DNA of 9,284 nucleotides from Collinsella sp. (GTDB lineage: Bacteria; Actinomycetota; Coriobacteriia; Coriobacteriales; Coriobacteriaceae). The translations under genes and the position numbers were made by a program. The notes below the pieces were generated by a model that did no database searches, was not told the origin of the DNA, and worked only from the letters and a program-made list of their open reading frames with translations. The stretch covers positions 1-9,284 of the forward strand of contig JAIJJM010000058.1 in the NCBI GenBank assembly GCA_022728415.1, in the 5' to 3' direction. This document shows positions 5,739 to 9,284 of this stretch, piece after piece. Position 1 is the stretch's first letter. Each line of letters starts with the position of its first letter.

Positions 5739-5883
5739 ACAGCGTGTGTGTTGGAAAGCGCTTCTCGCCTGTGCAGGGCAATCTTTCAAAAAAGAAAGCC
5801 AGCTGTAAGCCAAATCGATGGCAGCTCATGTGCGGCGCTGAGATGATGGGGCCGTAACAAGGAGCTGGTCTCAAGGAGGAGCC

Positions 5884-6027
5884 ATGATGTACGGAGCCAA
5901 GCAAGTGCGTGAGCCGCGATCGTTGGGAAGGCGCATGAGTGATTCTGTGATCGCTGCCGTGTGCACGGGATTGATGGCGGTGCTTTGCATTGGGATGCTG
6001 TGGACCATGTCGCATGTGGGACAATAG
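5884..6027 (+). CDS. 47-residue single-helix membrane protein, uncharacterised
   Basis: This short reading frame, MMYGAKQVREPRSLGRRMSD..., follows an excellent AAGGAGGA (5873-5880). The first ATG is 3 bases after this run and the second (5887) 6 bases after it, so the second may be the true start. Residues 1-20 are basic (K6, R9, R12, R16, R17). Residues 22-42 form one hydrophobic helix (VIAAVCTGLMAVLCIGMLW), and the tail is a short SHVGQ. By the positive-inside rule the N-terminus is cytoplasmic and the C-terminus outside. It precedes rsmJ by 63 bases in the same direction and is divergent from the four-helix membrane protein. No family is recognised. Support comes from the strong ribosome binding site and coherent topology; a chance ORF cannot be excluded. 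Confidence 0.6.
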   Translation: MMYGAKQVREPRSLGRRMSDSVIAAVCTGLMAVLCIGMLWTMSHVGQ

Positions 6028-6090
6028 CGGACGGTTGGGTGCTGGCATAAACGGCGCTCACGTATCCGTTTTGCTTGTTAAGGAGTGTCC

Positions 6091-6795
6091 ATGGGCGTCG
6101 TCGATCCCTTTTCTGTTGCTCGGGCCGCAGGGCTTGAGCTGACCGGGAAGTCCGAGGGTCTCACGCTCACCGACGGCACGATGGAGCTGCGTGCCGATTT
6201 TGCCCGCATGCTTCCGCGGCTCAAGCAGGGCCGCCTGCAGCAAGAGCTGCTGGTGAAGGCTACGCGTGCAAAAGGCATCGAGCGCCTATGGGCGATTGAT
6301 GCCACGGCAGGCTTTGGTGAGGATTCGCTGCTGCTGGCGGCCGCGGGCTTTACCGTCGATCTGTATGAACAGGATTGCGTAATCGCGGCGCTCCTCAAGG
6401 ACGCCTTGGATCGCGCGGCAGATGATCCGGCGCTTGCGGCTGCTGTGGCGCGCATGCGCTTACATGCGGGCGAGGACAGCATTGCCGGCCTTCGCCATAC
6501 AGCTGAGCTGATCGGGCAGGGCGAGCTCGCGGCTCCCGACGTGGTGTATCTGGACCCCATGTTTCCCGAGCGCACCAAGAGCGCGGCGGTGAAAAAGAAG
6601 TTCCAACTCTTGCACCATTTGGAACAGCCGTGTGCCGCTGAGGAGACACTGGTCGAAGCCGCGCTTGCGGTGCGGCCGCGCAAGGTCGTTATCAAGCGTC
6701 CGGTGAAGGGGCCACTGCTTGCCGGCGTTAAGCCGAGCTATCAGCTTGCGGGCAAGGCCGTTCGTTACGATGTTTTGGTGCCGCCGCACCCGTAG
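6091..6795 (+). CDS. rsmJ: 16S rRNA (guanine-N2)-methyltransferase, RsmJ family
   Basis: RsmJ transfers a methyl group from S-adenosylmethionine to N2 of a guanine in 16S rRNA (G1516 in E. coli). The 234-residue protein shows the family's markers. An N-terminal R-A-D-F-A-R-M region is followed by substrate-loop residues G47-R48 with LQQELLVKA. Motif I is DATAGFGED (70-78). LYEQDCVIAALLKDAL places the acidic ribose-binding residue, the catalytic-region signature is VVYLDPMFPERTKSAAVKKK (151-170), and VVIKRP is at 199-204. The ATG at 6091 is chosen because AAGGAG (6080-6085) sits 5 bases upstream; an in-frame GTG at 6085 overlaps that site and is rejected. The family is best known from proteobacteria, with relatives in Gram-positives, so target position is inferred by homology. 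Confidence 0.87.
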   Translation: MGVVDPFSVARAAGLELTGKSEGLTLTDGTMELRADFARMLPRLKQGRLQQELLVKATRAKGIERLWAIDATAGFGEDSLLLAAAGFTVDLYEQDCVIAALLKDALDRAADDPALAAAVARMRLHAGEDSIAGLRHTAELIGQGELAAPDVVYLDPMFPERTKSAAVKKKFQLLHHLEQPCAAEETLVEAALAVRPRKVVIKRPVKGPLLAGVKPSYQLAGKAVRYDVLVPPHP

Positions 6796-6843
6796 CTTGC
6801 GCACGAAGGCTGGCGTCCTGTCAACGCCGTGCCGATGCGGGTT

Positions 6844-7140
6844 CTATTTCCAAGGGTGCGACGTCAGATGCCATCCGCCGCAGTATTCGCATTTGTAGCA
6901 GGCCAAACCACGCCGCCCGCGGTTTTCGCAGTCGGCCATAACTGCTTCGGCCTCGGCGCGCGTGTCGTAACGGTTTTTGCGCTCGCACGACTTGTAGCGC
7001 CAGGCTTCATCGCGCTCGGCGTCCAGGACGTCGCGGCGCTCGTCCTCGCGCGCAAACAGGTCACTCATATCGCCGCCGGTGGCAGCGCCCAAAAACTCGC
7101 TTTTGGCTTTTGACCAAGCGGCTCGCTTTTTGCTCCCCAT
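6844..7140 (-). CDS. 98-residue Cys/His zinc-binding-type protein, uncharacterised
   Basis: The N-terminal half is highly charged and probably helical (MGSKKRAAWSKAKSEF, then DLFAREDERRDVLDAERDEAW). The C-terminal half has a K-x2-Y-x3-x2-A motif (KNRYDTRAEAEAVM). It ends in C81-x2-C84-x2-C87-GGW-H91-x3-H95, a likely zinc site, with further Cys at 52 and 71. Small proteins with this 'YxCxxCGGWHLT' ending occur in phages and bacterial genomes, usually unnamed. The ATG at 7140 is chosen; a TTG seven codons upstream has no ribosome binding site. A purine-rich GAGAGGGG lies about 10 bases before the ATG. It converges with rsmJ and diverges from a GNAT gene across an inverted repeat. A nucleic-acid-binding role is a guess from charge and zinc motif. 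Confidence 0.72.
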   Translation of the reverse strand: MGSKKRAAWSKAKSEFLGAATGGDMSDLFAREDERRDVLDAERDEAWRYKSCERKNRYDTRAEAEAVMADCENRGRRGLACYKCEYCGGWHLTSHPWK

Positions 7141-7165
7141 CTGCTTCGCGCCCCTCTCCAAACGC

Positions 7166-7195
7166 TGGTATCATTGCTCAATCAAAGTGATACCA
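7166..7195. promoter_or_regulatory. inverted repeat and extended -10 between divergent genes
   Basis: TGGTATCA (7166-7173) and TGATACCA (7188-7195) form a perfect 8-bp inverted repeat with a 14-base spacer, so the half-site centres are 22 bases apart, about two helix turns. The left half reads TGGTATCAT on the plus strand, an extended -10 box for the GNAT gene. The right half gives TGGTATCAC on the minus strand, toward the zinc-motif gene. The same dyad could therefore be both divergent promoters and a regulator site. Confidence 0.5.
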
Positions 7196-7214
7196 ATAAA
7201 CGTGAGGCCGCCGC

Positions 7215-7706
7215 GTGATGATCAGAAAAACCCTCGATACCGACATTCCCGCTGTCATGGCTATCTATGACGCGGCCCGCGCCTTTATGCGCGCGCATGG
7301 CAACGCCACGCAGTGGCCCAAGGGCACACCTTCTGCCGAGCAGCTGGCCGCCGATATCGCCGCCGGTGGCAGCTATGTTTGTGAAGTCGACGGCCGCGTG
7401 GTGGCGACATTTGCCTTTTTGCCGGGGCCGGACGAGTGCTATGACGTCATTGAGGACGGTCAATGGCGCAGCGACACTCCGTATGCCGTGCTGCACCGTG
7501 TGGCGTCGGACGGTACCGCGCATGGCGTCGCGGCGGCGATGTTTGCCTTTGCCAAGGAACGCATCGACCATCTGCGTATCGACACACACCAAGACAACCT
7601 GCCTATGCAGGGCACCATCGCCAAGGCCGGGTTTAAGCGCGCCGGCATCGTGCATGTGTCGGACGGCACGCCGCGCGTCGCGTTTGATTGGCTGCGCGAG
7701 GCGTAA
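7215..7706 (+). CDS. GNAT family N-acetyltransferase
   Basis: This 163-residue acetyl-CoA-dependent acyltransferase carries the GNAT fold. The start is MIRKTLDTDIPAVMAIYDAARAFM, typical of strand 1 and helix 1, followed by NATQWPKG. VCEVDGRVVATFAFLPG supplies strands 2-4. H94-R95-V-A-S98-D99-G100 begins the acetyl-CoA pyrophosphate-binding region, with SDGTAHGV in place of the common RxxGxG. HLRIDTHQDN (119-128) and MQGTIAKAGFKRAGIVHV form the last strands and helix. Substrate is unknown; relatives with the GN-x-x-QW motif are common uncharacterised acetyltransferases. The start is ambiguous: GTG (7215) is 7 bases from a weak GAGG and ATG (7218) is 10. It is a single gene ending at a strong terminator. 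Confidence 0.9.
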   Translation: MMIRKTLDTDIPAVMAIYDAARAFMRAHGNATQWPKGTPSAEQLAADIAAGGSYVCEVDGRVVATFAFLPGPDECYDVIEDGQWRSDTPYAVLHRVASDGTAHGVAAAMFAFAKERIDHLRIDTHQDNLPMQGTIAKAGFKRAGIVHVSDGTPRVAFDWLREA

Positions 7707-7740
7707 GCGCCCAGGCGCATGCCAACACTCCATCTAAATG

Positions 7741-7767
7741 AAAATGGCCCCGAGTGGGGCCATTTTT
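7741..7767. terminator. intrinsic terminator after the GNAT gene
   Basis: AAAATGGCCCC (7741-7751) and GGGGCCATTTT (7756-7766) form a perfect 11-bp stem with a GAGT tetraloop and a fifth T. It starts 34 bases after the GNAT stop. The A-run on the left makes it usable from the other strand too. Confidence 0.95.
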
Positions 7768-7944
7768 AGTAAAACGCGTCGTTGTGGGACTCGCATTGTT
7801 ACCGCCTCAGATGAGACCGGGCGGGCAAAAGGGGAGGTGCCGGCTTTCGCAAGGCGCGAACCTACGAAAATCGCCGCGCGGCAACGCAGGGCGATGAGCT
7901 TGGTCGGGGGATAGGGCCCGCTTCGCCCGCCGGCCCGTACATTG
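7768..7944. other. GC-rich gene-free stretch before the GTPase
   Basis: Between the terminator and the promoter of the next gene I find no supported gene. The stretch has G-runs, a CCGCGCGG palindrome near 7874 and short complementary words. CGGGCGGGC near 7818 can pair with the GCCCGCCG near 7925, so the whole 115 bases could fold as one structure. It matches none of tRNA, SRP RNA, RNase P, tmRNA, T-box or common riboswitch cores that I checked by eye. Long antisense open frames run through it but they continue as shadows of the GTPase gene. Confidence 0.4.
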
Positions 7945-7950
7945 TATCAT
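7945..7950 (+). promoter_or_regulatory. candidate -10 box for the GTPase gene
   Basis: TATCAT (7945-7950) lies 60 bases upstream of the ATG. At a 17-base spacing upstream is TTCGCC (7922-7927), a weak -35. The hexamer is identical to the -10 boxes proposed at 252, 4180 (minus) and 7169. Confidence 0.4.
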
Positions 7951-8010
7951 CCAGTGTGGAACGAGGATGCCCGTTGCCGCGTACGATGGGCTTGCAATAA
8001 GAGGAGAGCC

Positions 8011-9284
8011 ATGTCGAAGCAAGCGGTCGTTGGAATCTTGGCGCATGTCGATGCCGGCAAGACCACGTTGGCCGAGGCCATGCTGTTTAACGCGGGCCGC
8101 ATTCGCAAACGCGGCCGCGTGGACGATGGCGATTCGCATCTGGACACTAACACGATCGAGCGCGAGCGTGGCATCACGATTTTCTCGTCGCAGGCCATGT
8201 TCGACCACGGTGGTACCCGCGTCATGCTCGTGGATGCACCGGGGCATGTCGATTTTTCTGCCGAGGCGGAGCGCACATTGCGCGCGCTCGACTACGCGAT
8301 TTTGGTTGTGGGTGCCAACGACGGCGTACAGGGGCACACCGAAACTCTGTGGCGCCTGCTTGCGCGCTATGACATCCCGACGTTCATCTTTATCAACAAA
8401 ATCGATTTGGAGCATCCCGGTCGCGATGTTTTGCTGGCACAGCTGGGGCAGCGTCTGTCCGAAGGCTGCCTGGATGCCAACGAGCTGCTGACGGGCGGTG
8501 CCGTTCAGGAGGATGCTGCTGCGTTGGACGAGGCGGCACTCGACGAGTTTCTCGACGCAGGGGAGCTTTCGACTGCTACGCTTTCGCGGTTGGTCGCGGA
8601 GCGAAAGTTGTTTCCCTGCTTTGCGGGGTCGGCGCTCAAGGACCAAGGCGTGGACGAGCTGCTGGATGGCATATGCGCGCTGATGCGCGAGCAGACATGG
8701 TACCCGGAGTTTGCCGCGCGCGTCTATCGTGTCAGCCGCGGAGATCGCGGCGAGCGTTTGGCTTGGGTTAAAGTGACCGGCGGCACGCTGCACGCCAAGC
8801 AGATGATTGACGGACGTTCCGGTGCCGAGGCATGGGAGCAGAAGGTCGATCAAGTACGCATCTATAACGGCGAGAAGTATGAGCTTGCACAAGAAGTTGC
8901 CGCTGGCGGCATCTGCGCCGTGACGGGCCTTGCGCACGTTCGCCCAGGGGACGCCCTGGGCGCGGAGTCCGCGGGCGATGCGCCCGTCATTGTGCCGGTC
9001 CTTACCTATACGGTGCTGCCGGGCGAACACGACGTCCATACGTTGTTCAAAGCATTGACTGAGTTGGCGGACGAAGATCCCATGCTCGGCGTAAGCTGGA
9101 ATACTCATCTGGAGCAGATTCATTTGCAGCTGATGGGCGCCGTGCAACTCGAGGTCGTGCAGCGGGTGTTGGCTGATCGCTTTGATCTTACGGTTGGGTT
9201 TGAGCCCGGCGGCATTCTCTATAAGGAGACGATCTCGCAGCCGGTCGAGGGCGTGGGTCACTTTGAGCCGCTGCGCCACTATGC
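8011..9284 (+). CDS. TetM/EF-G-like translation GTPase (5' two-thirds, runs off the window)
   Basis: The open frame starts at ATG 8011, 4 bases after GAGGAG (8001-8006), and continues unbroken to the last base: 424 codons plus two bases. The GTPase domain has the P-loop AHVDAGKTT (11-19), switch I RGIT (53-56), DAPGH (75-79, where TetM and EF-G have DTPGH), NKID (129-132) and the G5 GSAL (206-209). A beta-barrel domain II (about 240-330) and an EF-G domain III (LEQIHLQLMGAVQLEVVQ...) follow, then the start of domain IV (ETISQPVEGVGHFEP). This is the layout of ribosomal protection proteins, about 640 residues in TetM. Divergent chromosomal paralogs are common in clostridia and coriobacteria and need not confer tetracycline resistance. 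The domain IV loops that contact the drug site lie outside the window, so the role stays open. Confidence 0.88.
   Translation, partial: MSKQAVVGILAHVDAGKTTLAEAMLFNAGRIRKRGRVDDGDSHLDTNTIERERGITIFSSQAMFDHGGTRVMLVDAPGHVDFSAEAERTLRALDYAILVVGANDGVQGHTETLWRLLARYDIPTFIFINKIDLEHPGRDVLLAQLGQRLSEGCLDANELLTGGAVQEDAAALDEAALDEFLDAGELSTATLSRLVAERKLFPCFAGSALKDQGVDELLDGICALMREQTWYPEFAARVYRVSRGDRGERLAWVKVTGGTLHAKQMIDGRSGAEAWEQKVDQVRIYNGEKYELAQEVAAGGICAVTGLAHVRPGDALGAESAGDAPVIVPVLTYTVLPGEHDVHTLFKALTELADEDPMLGVSWNTHLEQIHLQLMGAVQLEVVQRVLADRFDLTVGFEPGGILYKETISQPVEGVGHFEPLRHY

Noticed and set aside
5752..5766. CcpA-type cre site around GGAAAGCGCTTCTC
   Set aside because: The palindromic core fits, but the outer TG...CA positions do not match, and catabolite control by CcpA is not established for this lineage.
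5655..5813. N-terminal extension of the four-helix membrane protein to 187 residues
   Set aside because: The upstream 53 codons lack a ribosome binding site and contain the candidate -10 box and dyad; the internal ATG at 5654 has AAAGGA at good spacing.
6085..6090. GTG start two codons upstream for rsmJ
   Set aside because: The GTG overlaps the AAGGAG ribosome binding site that serves the ATG at 6091.
7141..7161. TTG start giving a 105-residue zinc-motif protein
   Set aside because: No Shine-Dalgarno sequence precedes it, and the ATG at 7140 gives a natural N-terminus.
7967..8000. Leader peptide upstream of the TetM-like gene
   Set aside because: The ATG at 7967 runs in a frame that continues through the main gene, and the four-codon ATGGGCTTGCAATAA at 7986 has no convincing ribosome binding site.
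7807..9279. 490-codon minus-strand frame opposite the TetM-like gene
   Set aside because: It mirrors the third-position bias of the real GTPase gene, has no ribosome binding site or recognisable motif, and runs through the terminator-promoter gap.
1..9284. CRISPR array, tRNA/rRNA, integrase, transposase or phage genes
   Set aside because: No regularly spaced repeats, cloverleaf sequences or mobile-element proteins were seen on either strand.

Overview
The window is a GC-rich bacterial chromosome segment with short gene spacing, AAGGAG-type ribosome binding sites, intrinsic terminators and GC-biased codon use. Gene content and style fit a gut actinomycete of the Coriobacteriia, most likely a Collinsella-like organism. 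That assignment is inferred from protein flavour and was not checked by a search.

Layout from left to right. (1) 1-186: the 3' end of an unrecognised gene. (2) 187-1792: a promoter, a preQ1-I-riboswitch-like leader, a VUT-family (queuosine-precursor-type) transporter and a translationally coupled short-chain dehydrogenase, closed by a strong terminator shared with the opposite strand. (3) 1806-4127, minus strand: uracil-DNA glycosylase (ung) and a MATE efflux transporter, separated by what looks like the decayed 3' end of a LysR regulator on the plus strand. (4) 4191-4250: a long, nearly perfect palindrome (REP/MITE-like) between the divergent MATE and rlmA genes. (5) 4306-5121: rlmA, a 23S rRNA guanine-N1 methyltransferase, followed by a second REP-like hairpin and a terminator. 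(6) 5250-5654, minus strand: a four-helix membrane protein with an internal repeat; divergent from it is a 47-residue one-helix membrane protein (5884-6027). (7) 6091-6795: rsmJ, a 16S rRNA m2G methyltransferase. (8) 6844-7140, minus strand: a small Cys/His zinc-binding-type protein, divergent from a GNAT acetyltransferase (7215-7706); an 8-bp inverted repeat lies between them. (9) 8011 to the window end: a TetM-like ribosomal-protection/EF-G-type GTPase, cut off at the window edge.

Most genes are separate housekeeping or accessory units rather than one pathway. The clearest functional link is the riboswitch candidate with the VUT transporter (queuosine precursor uptake), and loosely a translation theme: tRNA modification precursor transport, two rRNA methyltransferases and a ribosome-acting GTPase. 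No CRISPR array, tRNA, rRNA, intact transposase or phage module is visible. I see no convincing wholly new system. The best leads are the riboswitch candidate, the two palindromic elements with alternative pairings, the short membrane proteins and the zinc-binding-type protein.
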